From Alphaproteobacteria bacterium 41-28 (GTDB lineage Bacteria; Pseudomonadota; Alphaproteobacteria; UBA9655): a DNA stretch of 64,000 nucleotides. Position numbers and translations under genes: made by a program. Shown one piece after another: positions 42,570-51,638 of the stretch. The notes under the pieces are model-generated. The model saw nothing but the letters and a program-made list of their open reading frames with translations, made no database searches and was not told the origin of the DNA. Location of the stretch: assembly GCA_001897795.1 (NCBI GenBank), contig MKUL01000017.1, positions 128,789-192,788 on the forward strand. Direction: 5' to 3'. The first letter of the stretch is position 1. Every line of letters starts with the position of its first letter.

Positions 42570-44831
42570 TTAAACAAATACCTTATTTCGTTTTGCAAAT
42601 GCGAGAAGAGTGGATCTTAAAGAGGGAGCATAACTTTCGAGTGCATCTGAAAGATAAGATTCAGCTTCCTTTAGAGGTAGACTTAAAATCATTTTTTTAA
42701 CCTGTCCTGCGACCGGTCCTGAAAGAGAGAGTGAACGATATCCCATTGCAAGGAGAGCAAGGGCTTCAAGGGGCTTTCCTGCCATTTCTCCACATACATT
42801 GACAGGAACTTTTGCTGATTCACAGGCCATAAATATTTTACGTAAATACTTTAAAAAGGAGGAGGAAAGCACATCATAACGATTTGAGATGCTGGGGTTT
42901 GTTCGATCACATGCATAAAAGAATTGGAAAAGATCATTTGTTCCCACAGAAATAAAGTTGACTTCTTTAAGTAGGGGTTCCAATTGATCTACGATTGAAG
43001 GAACTTCTAGGGTAACGCCATAGGTTAGGGAAGAGGGAAGAGGAATCTCGCGTTCGCGGGCTCGTGTCCATTCATCTTCCACATGTTGGCGTGCTTGGCG
43101 GTATTCTGAGAGTTCGGAAATCATTGGAAAGAGAAGGCGTAAATCTCTTCCTTGGCTTGCATGGATAAGTGCACGAACTTGCTGGCGTAAAATGGCAGGT
43201 TTATCAAGGGTGACACGGATGGCGCGCCAGCCCAACACTGGGTTTTCATCTTGAACACGCCACATATAGGGAACGACTTTATCTCCACCAATGTCTAAGG
43301 TACGGAATGTGATGGGTAGGCCTTTGGCTTGTTCAATAATATCTCCGTAAATTTCGGTTTGCGCTTTTACATCAGGAAATGAAGACCGCATCATAAAAGG
43401 AATTTCCGTACGGTAAAGCCCAACTCCCTCCAAATGGAGTTCTGCAAGTTGGTGCAAATCAATAGGAAGTCCCGCATTTAAAGCTAAAGTTATGGGGATA
43501 CCATCCAATGTTTTGCAGGGCTTATCACACAATTCTTTGTTGAGGACGTGCCACCTTTTTATCTGGGTAATTTTTTCGCGAGCCTCGTGGAAAGCCTCAC
43601 CATTGGGATTGACAATAACCGTTCCTAGTTCTCCATTAACAATCAGTTTATCTCCCGCTTCTACATGAGTTAAAAGCAGGGGTACGCGTCCGACAACGGG
43701 AATATCGAGGGCTCGTGCAAGAATAGCAACATGTGCTGTATGGACGCCTTCCTCTAAAACGAGACCCTTAATAAATCGGCGGTCATAATCGAGAAGTTCG
43801 GCTGGTCCGAGATTTCGCGCAACAAGAATAGCAGATTCAGGGAGATCTTCAGAAACTGCGTCTTTCCCGGATAAGTGTTTAAGAAGACGACCGGCGAGAT
43901 CCTCAAAGTCGGTTAGGCGTCCCTTGAGGACCTGATCACCAATTTGAGCAAATCGTTCACGGGTATGGCGGCGGACTTTTTGAACGGCTGATTCTGCAGT
44001 CAATCCCTTTTGGATATATTCTTGAATTTTTCGGATCCACCCTCGGTCGGATGCAATCATTCGATAAGAGGACAGTACGGCTTGTGTGTTTTTTTCAAGG
44101 TTGGGAGCGGACTCGACAAGTCTATCGATGGCTTCAATCATCTCTCGAATTGCTGTTTTAAGACGGAAGCTCTCATCCTTTGTATTTCGAGAAATATCTG
44201 TTTCTCTCCAAGAATAAGGTTGATGAAGAACGGCAGTTCCTATGGTAAGACCAGGGTTGAAAGAAATCCCTTTAAGGGTATGCATCCCTGATACTTTTCC
44301 TTCGGCAGTATTTAGGGTTGGAAATCGCTCCAACTCAGGAAGTTGTGCAAAAAAGTTACCAATTTCTATGAGAACTTTTTCTCTCCATGTGTCAAAAGGA
44401 TTGGATGGAGGATTTTGAAGAGTGATAACACCTCGTATTCCATTAGGTGTAATGAGAGGAGCACCCAGAAGAGCTAAATTTACATGATCAGCAATACCCG
44501 GATGAAAGAGAAAATTAGGATGGCGTGTTATATTATCGCAGATAACACTTTTTCCAATTGCTGCAATAAATCCAACGACACCTTCTCCGACGCGAAATCT
44601 TATTTTTTTATGCTGTGGGATCACGGAATCATGGATTGCGTAAACTTCCAAATACCGTTCTGGGGTGAGTAAATAAAGGACCGCTGTTGTGGCACCCATG
44701 TCTTGAGCAATAGTCTTTAAGGCAAGTGAAAGACGTGAAGGCAGCGTTTGGGGTTTTGCAAGAGTTTCGCTCAGCTTATTCAAGAGGGCTTGAAGCGGGA
44801 ATTGAGTTTGATGGGGCACAAGTTTTAGCAT
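42570..44831 (-). CDS. ptsP: Phosphoenolpyruvate-protein phosphotransferase of the nitrogen PTS (EI-Ntr)
   Basis: PtsP takes phosphate from PEP and passes it to NPr and EIIA-Ntr, a regulatory rather than sugar-uptake PTS. It has an N-terminal GAF domain (FRVGEGVVGFIAAIGKSVICDNI) followed by the EI N-domain, the phosphorylated His in GVHTAHVAILARALDIPVVG, and the PEP-binding barrel (GLYRTEIPFMMR, TFRTLDIGGDKV, NLFSVGTNDL-like ISVGTNDLFQFFYACDR, VNVCGEMAGKPLEALALLAMGY). The 753-residue size fits. It follows the NMO/FabK-like gene by six bases, and lysC is upstream, a recurring alphaproteobacterial order. Confidence 0.95.
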   Translation of the reverse strand: MLKLVPHQTQFPLQALLNKLSETLAKPQTLPSRLSLALKTIAQDMGATTAVLYLLTPERYLEVYAIHDSVIPQHKKIRFRVGEGVVGFIAAIGKSVICDNITRHPNFLFHPGIADHVNLALLGAPLITPNGIRGVITLQNPPSNPFDTWREKVLIEIGNFFAQLPELERFPTLNTAEGKVSGMHTLKGISFNPGLTIGTAVLHQPYSWRETDISRNTKDESFRLKTAIREMIEAIDRLVESAPNLEKNTQAVLSSYRMIASDRGWIRKIQEYIQKGLTAESAVQKVRRHTRERFAQIGDQVLKGRLTDFEDLAGRLLKHLSGKDAVSEDLPESAILVARNLGPAELLDYDRRFIKGLVLEEGVHTAHVAILARALDIPVVGRVPLLLTHVEAGDKLIVNGELGTVIVNPNGEAFHEAREKITQIKRWHVLNKELCDKPCKTLDGIPITLALNAGLPIDLHQLAELHLEGVGLYRTEIPFMMRSSFPDVKAQTEIYGDIIEQAKGLPITFRTLDIGGDKVVPYMWRVQDENPVLGWRAIRVTLDKPAILRQQVRALIHASQGRDLRLLFPMISELSEYRQARQHVEDEWTRAREREIPLPSSLTYGVTLEVPSIVDQLEPLLKEVNFISVGTNDLFQFFYACDRTNPSISNRYDVLSSSFLKYLRKIFMACESAKVPVNVCGEMAGKPLEALALLAMGYRSLSLSGPVAGQVKKMILSLPLKEAESYLSDALESYAPSLRSTLLAFAKRNKVFV

Positions 44832-44837
44832 AATGAA

Positions 44838-45857
44838 TTAGGCCTTGCTTCGAGAGAGGATTGAGTGTTTTGCTTGGTCAACTAGCTCACCAATGATCTC
44901 AACGGTTGGTTGTTCTTGGGTGACCATGCCGACACTTTGACCTGCCATAATAGATCCTCTTTCGATATCACCTTCTAAAACTGCGCGTCTGAGGGCTCCA
45001 GCCCAAAAATGTTCGACATTGAGTTGTGCTTCTTTGAGATTCACCTCTTGTTTGTCAACTTTAGCTACGAGTTCTTTTTGATAAGCTATAAAGTCCTTTG
45101 TAGCTTGATTTGCCAGACCTCTTACGGGGATGACAGGAAAGCGTGGATCAAGTTGAGGAGAGATAATGGCATCTCGTGCTTGAGCATTAATAAACGCTTT
45201 TTTAAAATTAATGTGGGCGACACATTCTGTAGCACATACAAAGCGTGTTCCTAACTGACATCCTGCTGCTCCCATTTCAAGGTAGGAAACAATGGCCTCT
45301 CCTCTGCCAATACCACCTGCTACGAAAATAGGGACTTCTGTGACATGGGGAAGAATTTCTTGAGCTAAAACACTGGTGGAGACGGGACCGATATGTCCTC
45401 CAGCTTCCGTTCCTTCTATGACAAGAGCGTCGACTCCAAGCTTGATTAGCTTTTTTGCGAGAACAAGGGCAGGGGCAAAGCATATTACTTTGCGTGCTCG
45501 GTCTTTAAGCTTTTTAATAGCTTGAGAGGGAGGAAGACCTCCAGCGAGGACGACATGGGTAACGTTTTCTTCCACACAAATATCAATTAACTCCATGAGT
45601 TGAGGGTGCAGCGTGATAAGATTTACGCCAAAGGGCTTTTGAGTGAGGGACTGTGTAGCTTGAATTTCAGTTCGTAAAAGCTCAGGAGACATGGCGCCTG
45701 AGGCAATGACGCCAAAGCCTCCTGCATTCGAGATGGCTGAGACGAGATTCCGTTCGGAAACCCACGTCATCGCACCCCCTAAAATTGCATACTGTACTCC
45801 CAAGAAGTCTTTCCCTTGAGACCATAAGTCATCCAAACGTTTTTCAGTTGATTGCAT
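44838..45857 (-). CDS. Nitronate monooxygenase/FabK-like flavoprotein
   Basis: This protein of about 339 residues is a TIM-barrel FMN enzyme of the nitronate monooxygenase (2-nitropropane dioxygenase) and enoyl-ACP reductase II (FabK) superfamily. QYAILGGAMTWVSERNLVSAISNAGGFGVIASG, the GTEAGGHIG motif, PIFVAGGIGRGEA and GAAGCQLGTRFV are characteristic. The choice between nitroalkane detoxification and fatty-acid synthesis cannot be made by eye. The second ATG (45857) is preferred over 45863 because AAAGGA sits six bases before it. Its start shares a base with the lysC stop, and ptsP follows, so lysC-this gene-ptsP form one operon. Confidence 0.88.
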   Translation of the reverse strand: MQSTEKRLDDLWSQGKDFLGVQYAILGGAMTWVSERNLVSAISNAGGFGVIASGAMSPELLRTEIQATQSLTQKPFGVNLITLHPQLMELIDICVEENVTHVVLAGGLPPSQAIKKLKDRARKVICFAPALVLAKKLIKLGVDALVIEGTEAGGHIGPVSTSVLAQEILPHVTEVPIFVAGGIGRGEAIVSYLEMGAAGCQLGTRFVCATECVAHINFKKAFINAQARDAIISPQLDPRFPVIPVRGLANQATKDFIAYQKELVAKVDKQEVNLKEAQLNVEHFWAGALRRAVLEGDIERGSIMAGQSVGMVTQEQPTVEIIGELVDQAKHSILSRSKA

Positions 45858-47086
45858 TAACATTCCTTTACATCCAATTGATAAACAGTGTGTAAGCTTG
45901 AAATCGCCCGCGTTGCATCATTTGCAGAGATCAATACGCTTAATTTAATATCTGAAGCCGCCACCGCTTGCACCTCAATTCCTTCCTCTCGTAAGGTTTG
46001 AAAAAGTTTGTGAGAAGAACTGTGCTCTGTTTGAAGTCCAGATCCGATCACAGATATCTTTGCTACATGAGAATCTCTTAACAAATCGTAAAACTGAAGT
46101 TTATTTTTCTCTTTTCGTAAAATGTCTATTGCTCTTTCTCCTTCAGTCTCAAGAATGGTGAAAGAGAAATCTAAATACTTTCCACACAAGAAAAGAGTTT
46201 GTTGAATCATATCAATATCCATATGCTGTGCCTCAAAAAGGGCCTTAACATCATCAATTATGGAGGCCGTATGAGGGATAGCGGATATGGTAATTTTTTC
46301 CGCATTTAGTGTATGGGCAAGCCCACGGATGTGCTGTGGCTTAGCAGTGAGCTCATTCTCACCTGTTACAAGTGTTCCTGGTACTTCAGAAAGACTTGAG
46401 AGGACGCAAAGTCGCACACGATGTTTCATTGCAAGCTCAACGGATTCTTTTTGAAGGACTTTTGCACCTTGGGCCGCGAGCTCGAGCATTTCTTGGTAAG
46501 CAATATGTTCAAGTTTGCCTGCAGCTGTTACATAGCGAGGATCGGCCGTATATACGCCATCTACGTCGGTGAAAATATCGCATCGCTCAGCATTAAGGGC
46601 AGCGGCAAGGGCCACTGCCGTTGTATCTGATCCACCCCGTCCCAAAGTTGTGAGGCGGCCTTCTGGACTTAATCCTTGAAACCCAGCAACTACCGCAACG
46701 ATTTTTTTGTCGAGATCTTTTAAAAGGGATTCAGTTTCAATGCGTTCAATGTTTGCATTTGAATGAGAAGCGGTTGTGTAAATGGGGATTTGCCATCCAA
46801 GCCAAGAGCGGGCTCGAATGCCTATGTTCTGAAGGGACAAGGCAAGGAGTCCCGCTGTAACTTGTTCACCAGAAGAGACGACAGCATCATATTCTGCTCG
46901 ATCATAGGTTGTTGAGAGATCTCGTACGTACCCAAGGAGGGTATTGGTTGTCCCCGCCATTGCTGAGACAACGACGACCACACGATGACCAGCCTCCGTC
47001 TCAGACTTTACACGTAAAGCCGCTTTTTTAATTAAATCAAGGGTGGCTAAAGATGTGCCTCCAAATTTTTGGATGATAGTGGCCAT
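45857..47086 (-). CDS. lysC: Aspartate kinase
   Basis: LysC phosphorylates aspartate, the first step to lysine, threonine, methionine and diaminopimelate for the cell wall. The kinase motifs IIQKFGGTSLATLDLI, VVVVVSAMAGTTNTLL and TLGRGGSDTTAVALAAALNAERCDIFTDVDGVYTADPR are clear, followed by two ACT domains in the C-terminal third, which implies feedback control by an end product. The start at 47086 gives the usual MATIIQKFGG start, with GGAG just upstream; an ATG three codons earlier is in frame. It begins the lysC-NMO-ptsP unit and is divergent from ubiG. Confidence 0.95.
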   Translation of the reverse strand: MATIIQKFGGTSLATLDLIKKAALRVKSETEAGHRVVVVVSAMAGTTNTLLGYVRDLSTTYDRAEYDAVVSSGEQVTAGLLALSLQNIGIRARSWLGWQIPIYTTASHSNANIERIETESLLKDLDKKIVAVVAGFQGLSPEGRLTTLGRGGSDTTAVALAAALNAERCDIFTDVDGVYTADPRYVTAAGKLEHIAYQEMLELAAQGAKVLQKESVELAMKHRVRLCVLSSLSEVPGTLVTGENELTAKPQHIRGLAHTLNAEKITISAIPHTASIIDDVKALFEAQHMDIDMIQQTLFLCGKYLDFSFTILETEGERAIDILRKEKNKLQFYDLLRDSHVAKISVIGSGLQTEHSSSHKLFQTLREEGIEVQAVAASDIKLSVLISANDATRAISSLHTVYQLDVKEC

Positions 47087-47159
47087 AATCTCCATTCAGT
47101 TTTGACCTTGATGCGTTCTATACCTTGTTTTGAAAAGAACGGCAAGGTATAGAGAAGGG

Positions 47160-47894
47160 ATGGCAATTAACACACGCGATACGGCCGAACTTGACCACTT
47201 TAAAAACCTAAGCTCTACCTGGTGGAGCGAAGGGGGACCGTTTCGGATATTACACGCCATCACCCCTCTCCGTATGGCTTTCATTAAAGAGAATATTGGC
47301 GTTCATTTTCGTCTTCCTGAAATTTCTTCGCGACCTTTTCAGGGACTTCGGATTTTAGATGTCGGGTGTGGGGGAGGGCTTTTATGTGGGCCATTAGCCC
47401 GGCTAGGTGCAGAAGTCACAGGCATAGACCCCCTTGAGGAAAATACGTTGATTGCGCAAAATCATGCAGAAGCTATGGGTCTTCCTATAACCTATCTCGC
47501 TAGCACTATTGAGGACTTATCCCCTGATCTACCCCCCTTTGATGTTGTTATCGCATCGGAAATTATTGAACATGTTGCTGATCCTGATGGATTTTTGAGA
47601 GAGTGTGCGAATCACCTCAGCTCGAGAGGGGGGATGGTTGTGACAACCTTTAATAAAACACTCAAATCATACCTATTGGGAATCATCGCTGCAGAGTATA
47701 TTTTGGGATGGGCACCCCGAGGAACCCATTCTTGGAAGAAGTTTATTTCGCCTCGAGATCTCTCTCTACAGTTGAAGGAACTGGGTCTTAGAAATCAAGC
47801 TTTAACAGGCCTTTATTTCTCTCCGCTATCAGGGGATTGGCGCCTTTCTCCTGTCACGGATGTCAATTATTTTATGTGGGCGGCTCGATCTTAG
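47160..47894 (+). CDS. ubiG: Ubiquinone biosynthesis O-methyltransferase UbiG
   Basis: UbiG performs the two SAM-dependent O-methylations of ubiquinone synthesis. It is recognised from ELDHFKNLSSTWWSEGGPFRILHAITPLR, the SAM loop RILDVGCGGGLLCGPLARLGA, TGIDPLEENTLIAQNHA and FDVVIASEIIEHVADPDGFLRECA, with the lipid-binding WAPRGTHSWKKFISP insertion. The start is ATG 47160; the earlier TTG 47130 is less likely. It is about 244 residues. It is divergent from lysC over 73 bases. The ubiquinone it makes is the electron acceptor of the complex I encoded above. Confidence 0.95.
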   Translation: MAINTRDTAELDHFKNLSSTWWSEGGPFRILHAITPLRMAFIKENIGVHFRLPEISSRPFQGLRILDVGCGGGLLCGPLARLGAEVTGIDPLEENTLIAQNHAEAMGLPITYLASTIEDLSPDLPPFDVVIASEIIEHVADPDGFLRECANHLSSRGGMVVTTFNKTLKSYLLGIIAAEYILGWAPRGTHSWKKFISPRDLSLQLKELGLRNQALTGLYFSPLSGDWRLSPVTDVNYFMWAARS

Positions 47895-48006
47895 GATTCT
47901 TTGCGAGTAGAAACACACAAAATACTTAAACTTAAAATTGATTAAAGTACATTGTATTGTAAAAATTGCTCATATTAATGTAGAGCAATCATAAAGGAGA
48001 TATACA

Positions 48007-48399
48007 ATGTATAATAATCATAAGTATGTGAAATTAGTTGTTTTATCCTCTTTTTTTATATCATCTATATATTTGAATATGGCAAATTCAGGTATCATAA
48101 ATATAATCAATGAAAACGATGATGATATTAAAATAGAAGTTATTCCAGAACCTTCATTAAATGATTGCATATATTGCTGGAAATGTATTGCCGGGCAATG
48201 CAACACATGTCTTAAGCATAGCGTGAGTCTTAACATCCCACCCCAAGCGTTTAATGGACTAAATTCGTTTGCTGTGAGGGGAACGACAGGTGGATTTCTT
48301 TTCAATGGGGAATGCAGGAAACTAAGCGTATTTAAAAATTATGAGATTCGCTTTCTAAATGATTATTTAGGAACGACGTGTGTGTGTAGAGAGATTTAA
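48007..48399 (+). CDS. Small secreted Cys-rich hypothetical protein
   Basis: I do not recognise this 130-residue protein. It has an N-terminal hydrophobic signal-like segment (KYVKLVVLSSFFISSIYLNM) and eight cysteines in its C-terminal two thirds, including CIYCWKCIAGQCNTC and a CVC near the end, so disulphide bonds or metal binding are likely in the periplasm or outside. An ideal AAGGAGATATACAATG ribosome site supports the start. It is the first of four small genes in the same direction between ubiG and glyA. Confidence 0.72.
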   Translation: MYNNHKYVKLVVLSSFFISSIYLNMANSGIINIINENDDDIKIEVIPEPSLNDCIYCWKCIAGQCNTCLKHSVSLNIPPQAFNGLNSFAVRGTTGGFLFNGECRKLSVFKNYEIRFLNDYLGTTCVCREI

Positions 48400-48444
48400 A
48401 ATAGTATCATCTGACTGTTTTTTTTAATAAATATTAAATAAACA

Positions 48445-48473
48445 TTGTGTAAATTTTAAATATATGCTATAAA
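48445..48473 (+). promoter_or_regulatory. Possible sigma-70 promoter
   Basis: TTGTGT (48445-48450) and TATAAA (48468-48473) are 17 bases apart and about 31 bases before the start codon of the 72-residue secreted protein at 48505. Confidence 0.4.
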
Positions 48474-48504
48474 AATACTTATAACATAAGTATGGGGAGG
48501 ATTT

Positions 48505-48723
48505 ATGCGTACCTTTTTTCTTATCCTTTTAGGATTATCTCTTTCAACAAACGTTTACAGTGCTGCAAGTGTTCCTCAGCTACCACAAGAGAAAGTATCT
48601 CAGGAGAAAATAGTTCCGGAGAAAGTTTTATCTCACCCACAAAAGGAAGAAGTGGAGCATTCTAAACCCAGGCCTGTTTGTGATCCAAATGTAACTGCCA
48701 AAGTGCCACAAATGTTTAATTAA
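48505..48723 (+). CDS. Very small secreted hypothetical protein
   Basis: I do not recognise this 72-residue protein. It is mostly a signal peptide (RTFFLILLGLSLSTNVYSAAS) followed by a short hydrophilic, Pro/Glu/Lys-rich chain with a near-repeat (QEKVSQEKIVPEKV) and one cysteine. GGGAGG lies about six bases before the ATG and a candidate promoter precedes it. The ribosome site and signal peptide argue that it is real, but it is short and unrecognised, so the call is moderate. Confidence 0.6.
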   Translation: MRTFFLILLGLSLSTNVYSAASVPQLPQEKVSQEKIVPEKVLSHPQKEEVEHSKPRPVCDPNVTAKVPQMFN

Positions 48724-48780
48724 TGAATTTTAAAGAAAATACTAGTAGTATAATCCTTAAGGGAAGCTGATAGGAGTCCT

Positions 48781-49083
48781 ATGACAATTCATGATAAAGC
48801 CCATCTTATTTCGGAGGAGGAACGGGAGTCCTTTCATCAGGTTATAAATCGTCATGGCCATAAGCCCGATGATTTTTTGATTGAGGTTGAGGAAGATCAA
48901 GGGCCTATGGATATGAATGATATTAACTATGTCATCATTGTTAAGACAAAGGTAACCGATTTAGATACCCAAAAGTCAAAAACTTATTATAGCCGCGCTG
49001 GCTCTGAGACTTGGTTGGCAGAATTTGAAGAGGATTTAAAGAACGGGTATTTTACGGGGAGTGACGACCGAGCCCTTCTTTAA
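48781..49083 (+). CDS. Small conserved-looking cytoplasmic protein
   Basis: This 100-residue acidic protein has no signal peptide or membrane segment. It starts HDKAHLISEEERESFHQVINRHGHKPDDFLIEVEE and contains TYYSRAGSETWLAEFEEDLKNGYF near its end. Similar short proteins occur in proteobacteria and are sometimes annotated as transcriptional regulators without clear support; no DNA-binding motif is visible here. The last codons overlap a 20-base tandem duplication (49066-49105) that also duplicates the stop codon region. Confidence 0.68.
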   Translation: MTIHDKAHLISEEERESFHQVINRHGHKPDDFLIEVEEDQGPMDMNDINYVIIVKTKVTDLDTQKSKTYYSRAGSETWLAEFEEDLKNGYFTGSDDRALL

Positions 49084-49105
49084 CCGACCGGGCTCTTCTT
49101 TAACC
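49066..49105. repeat. 20-base tandem duplication across a stop codon
   Basis: GACCGAGCCCTTCTTTAACC is followed at once by GACCGGGCTCTTCTTTAACC. The first unit contains the TAA of the preceding gene. Confidence 0.85.
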
Positions 49106-49226
49106 ATTAATTCTCCAAAATAGTAACGATTATTTAATACTTCTTTTTCATACTATGAGAAAGCAAGATGCATTTTGCTTTTGCCATTGAGAACAACATT
49201 ACTTTAATGCGTAAAGGAATGAACCT

Positions 49227-49655
49227 ATGTATAAATCATGCCAAATTATATGTATGTCACTTGGGTTAGTGTTGCTCGTTTATACTCCAGCGAAGACGTC
49301 AGGCAGTGAATGTACCGGTAATGACCAATGTAAAGATGCTCTCCAAGGTTCAGTATGCGTGGGTGAAACTGGTGGTTTTCCCCCCGCAAATTACATATTT
49401 GGACAGTGCCCTAATATGCCAGGTGGGAGCTGTGGCTGTGGATGTATAGTCGACAGAGATTGTCATCATTTTAACGAGGTTGGTAGTGGGCCTATTTGTG
49501 TTCCTTCTCATACACTAGGATATCCACATTGTGGCTGTGAAAAAGATTCAGACTGTCCTGCATGGCTGGAATGCTCTTGGAAGATTGGTTTTGGTGTCCA
49601 TAGAACTTGCCAACCGAAAAAGCCTTCAGTTGAAAAAGGGAAAACGCAAAAGTAA
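49227..49655 (+). CDS. Secreted Cys-rich repeat protein
   Basis: This 142-residue protein has a signal-like start (QIICMSLGLVLLVYTPAKTSG) and about sixteen cysteines in three related units of the form C-x-(N/D)-D-x-(Q/D)-C...C (CTGNDQCKDALQGSVC, CIVDRDCHHF, CEKDSDCPAWLEC). Such spacing is seen in small disulphide-rich extracellular modules, more often eukaryotic than bacterial. AAAGGA lies about eight bases before the ATG. The C-terminus is Lys-rich. The protein is likely folded outside the cytoplasm; its function is unknown. It is convergent with glyA. Confidence 0.72.
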   Translation: MYKSCQIICMSLGLVLLVYTPAKTSGSECTGNDQCKDALQGSVCVGETGGFPPANYIFGQCPNMPGGSCGCGCIVDRDCHHFNEVGSGPICVPSHTLGYPHCGCEKDSDCPAWLECSWKIGFGVHRTCQPKKPSVEKGKTQK

Positions 49656-49675
49656 CCGTATCATTTGGACAAGTT

Positions 49676-50932
49676 TTAAGAATAAATCGGAAAACGTTTG
49701 CAAAGCTCTTCGACCTGCCCACGAACTTTATTCCCTAAAGACCCGCCATCCTTGAGTACATCAGCAATCCAATGACCAATCTGTTGGAATTCCTTAACGC
49801 CAAAGCCTCGGGTTGTTCCTACAGGCGTTCCTAAGCGGATTCCAGATGTTTGCGTAGGAGGTAAAGGATCAAAGGGGATCGCATTTTTATTACAGGTAAG
49901 CCCTGCACGTTCAAGCTTTTCTTCAGCGTCTGCTCCCATTATATCAAAGGGACGCAAGTCCACCAATAGCAAATGACAGTCAGTTCCTTGTGTTATAATA
50001 TCGAGTCCGCGCTCGATCAATGTATCGGAAAGAGCCCGTGCATTCTCGACAATGGCTTTCGTATAAGTTTTAAACTCTGGCTCTAGATCTTCTTTAAAGG
50101 CCACTGCTTTGGCGGCAATGACGTGCATAAGAGGGCCTCCTTGAAGGCCTGGGAAAATAGCACTGTTGATTTTTTTGCCGAGCTCGAGGTCGTTGCTTAA
50201 AATCATCCCGCCACGAGGACCTCGCAAGGTTTTGTGGGTCGTCGTTGTGACCACGTGGGCGTGGGGAAGAGGGGAGGGGAAAACACCCCCTGCCACGAGT
50301 CCTGCAAAATGAGCCATGTCAACCATGAGGATTGCTCCCACCTCATCTGCAATCTGTCGGAACTGTGCAAAATCGATGGTCCGAGGGTAGGCTGATCCTC
50401 CTGCAATGATTAATTTTGGACTTTTCGTATGCGCTTGGATTCGGACTTCTTCATAATCGATTAGATGGCTTTCAGGATGAACGCCATAACTGGCTGCCTT
50501 AAACCATTTGCCTGAAAGATTTACCTTTGACCCATGGGTTAAGTGCCCCCCAGCTGCGAGTGACATGCCAAGGATGGTATCACCTGGGCTTAACAAGGCT
50601 AAGAAAACGGCTTCGTTGGCTTGAGAACCAGAATGAGGCTGGACATTGGCATAGGCGCAGTTGAAAAGAGAGCAAGCTCTCTCAATCGCAAGGACTTCGG
50701 CTTGATCGACCCATTCACATCCGCCATAGTAACGTTTGCCTGGATATCCTTCCGCATATTTGTTTGTCATCACGGACCCTTGAGCCTCAAGTACAGCTTT
50801 TGAGACAATATTTTCTGAAGCAATAAGCTCAATTTGATTTTGTTCTCTTTTTAATTCTCCTTGAATGGCAGAATAAATGAGTGGGTCCGCTTTAGAGAGA
50901 GGGGATGTGAAAAATTTCGAGTCGTTAACCAT
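49676..50932 (-). CDS. glyA: Serine hydroxymethyltransferase
   Basis: GlyA makes glycine and methylene-tetrahydrofolate from serine with PLP. The sequence contains [63 protein letters not shown], the PLP Lys in [16 protein letters not shown], and the [16 protein letters not shown]-terminal block. The preferred start at 50932 ([17 protein letters not shown]) gives a normal length of about 418 residues and has GAGAGG upstream; the open frame reaches back to 51046 through unrelated sequence. It is divergent from the 2TM gene at 51015. Confidence 0.96.
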   Translation of the reverse strand: MVNDSKFFTSPLSKADPLIYSAIQGELKREQNQIELIASENIVSKAVLEAQGSVMTNKYAEGYPGKRYYGGCEWVDQAEVLAIERACSLFNCAYANVQPHSGSQANEAVFLALLSPGDTILGMSLAAGGHLTHGSKVNLSGKWFKAASYGVHPESHLIDYEEVRIQAHTKSPKLIIAGGSAYPRTIDFAQFRQIADEVGAILMVDMAHFAGLVAGGVFPSPLPHAHVVTTTTHKTLRGPRGGMILSNDLELGKKINSAIFPGLQGGPLMHVIAAKAVAFKEDLEPEFKTYTKAIVENARALSDTLIERGLDIITQGTDCHLLLVDLRPFDIMGADAEEKLERAGLTCNKNAIPFDPLPPTQTSGIRLGTPVGTTRGFGVKEFQQIGHWIADVLKDGGSLGNKVRGQVEELCKRFPIYS

Positions 50933-51014
50933 TCGTAAAGGCCTCTCCTGTAATATATGAATAAGGTCCTGAGAGCCTAGCAGATGGATATTTAAGAATC
51001 TAGTGGAGTATTGC

Positions 51015-51335
51015 ATGAAAGAAGAGGAAGTTCGTAAACGCGTCAAAGCCTTAAAAGGGCTTTATATGGACCTCATTTGGTTCGTCCTTGGAAATGCTCT
51101 TTTTATCCTCATTTGGTTAGCTTTTGATAGAAGTGGTGCATTTTGGCCTAAATATATTCTTCTTGTTTGGGGAGTTACCTTGGTAGCTGACGCGTACCGT
51201 AAAGGAATTTTTGATCATTTTTCCTCCCACATTTCTTTCTTAACACCTGAATGGGAAGAAGAAAAAATTGATCAACTCTTAGGGCCTCGCCATGATCAGC
51301 GGAAAATTCGCCTTAATCGGGATGGAAAGAGATAG
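51015..51335 (+). CDS. 2TM domain protein
   Basis: This 106-residue protein has a charged N-terminus ([17 protein letters not shown]), two membrane helices ([35 protein letters not shown]), and a charged C-terminal tail, the layout of the 2TM domain family. GGAG lies seven bases before ATG 51015; an earlier in-frame start at 51003 is possible. The function of the family is unknown. The gene is divergent from glyA and is followed by a perfect AT-rich inverted repeat. Confidence 0.8.
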   Translation: MKEEEVRKRVKALKGLYMDLIWFVLGNALFILIWLAFDRSGAFWPKYILLVWGVTLVADAYRKGIFDHFSSHISFLTPEWEEEKIDQLLGPRHDQRKIRLNRDGKR

Positions 51336-51362
51336 AGTCTCACTCAACTCATTCCGGTAGAT

Positions 51363-51413
51363 ATATAAGGATATTCTTATTTTTCATTCCTTTTTATAAG
51401 AATATCCTTATAT
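51363..51413. repeat. Perfect 18-bp AT-rich inverted repeat, possible terminator
   Basis: ATATAAGGATATTCTTAT (51363-51380) is followed after a 15-base T-rich loop by its exact inverse ATAAGAATATCCTTATAT (51396-51413). It lies 28 bases after the stop of the 2TM gene. The stem is nearly GC-free and there is no U-run after it, so it is not a standard terminator. Confidence 0.85.
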
Positions 51414-51442
51414 CACTAAGTGTTTAAGTTTTTTGGTTGTTT

Positions 51443-51638
51443 AGATCCTCGGCCAAGAAATGCTAAAAGTTTTCCGGAGGAAAACAAACCCCCGCTTATG
51501 TAATTAGGAACAATTTTTCCTATAGGGATAAGCGGGGGCAAGGATGACACTTCGTGTGATCCACATCCCGTGTCATCCTTGGCAAGAAAAGGTTGCTCTT
51601 GCGAAAGCAAGGGCTTACCTTTTCTTGGCCGAGGATCT
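51443..51638. repeat. Cloverleaf repeat, type II (permuted) copy F with nested hairpin
   Basis: The half-units are in the reverse order to type I: AGATCCTCGGCCAAGAAATG starts the element, CAAGGATGACAC and GTGTCATCCTTGGCAAG meet in the middle across a 19-base spacer (51551-51569), and CTTGGCCGAGGATCT ends it. The first arm is interrupted by a foreign hairpin, CCCCCGCTTAT...ATAAGCGGGGG. The flank AAAGATAGTTCTATCACGA follows, as it does in copy H. Confidence 0.9.
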
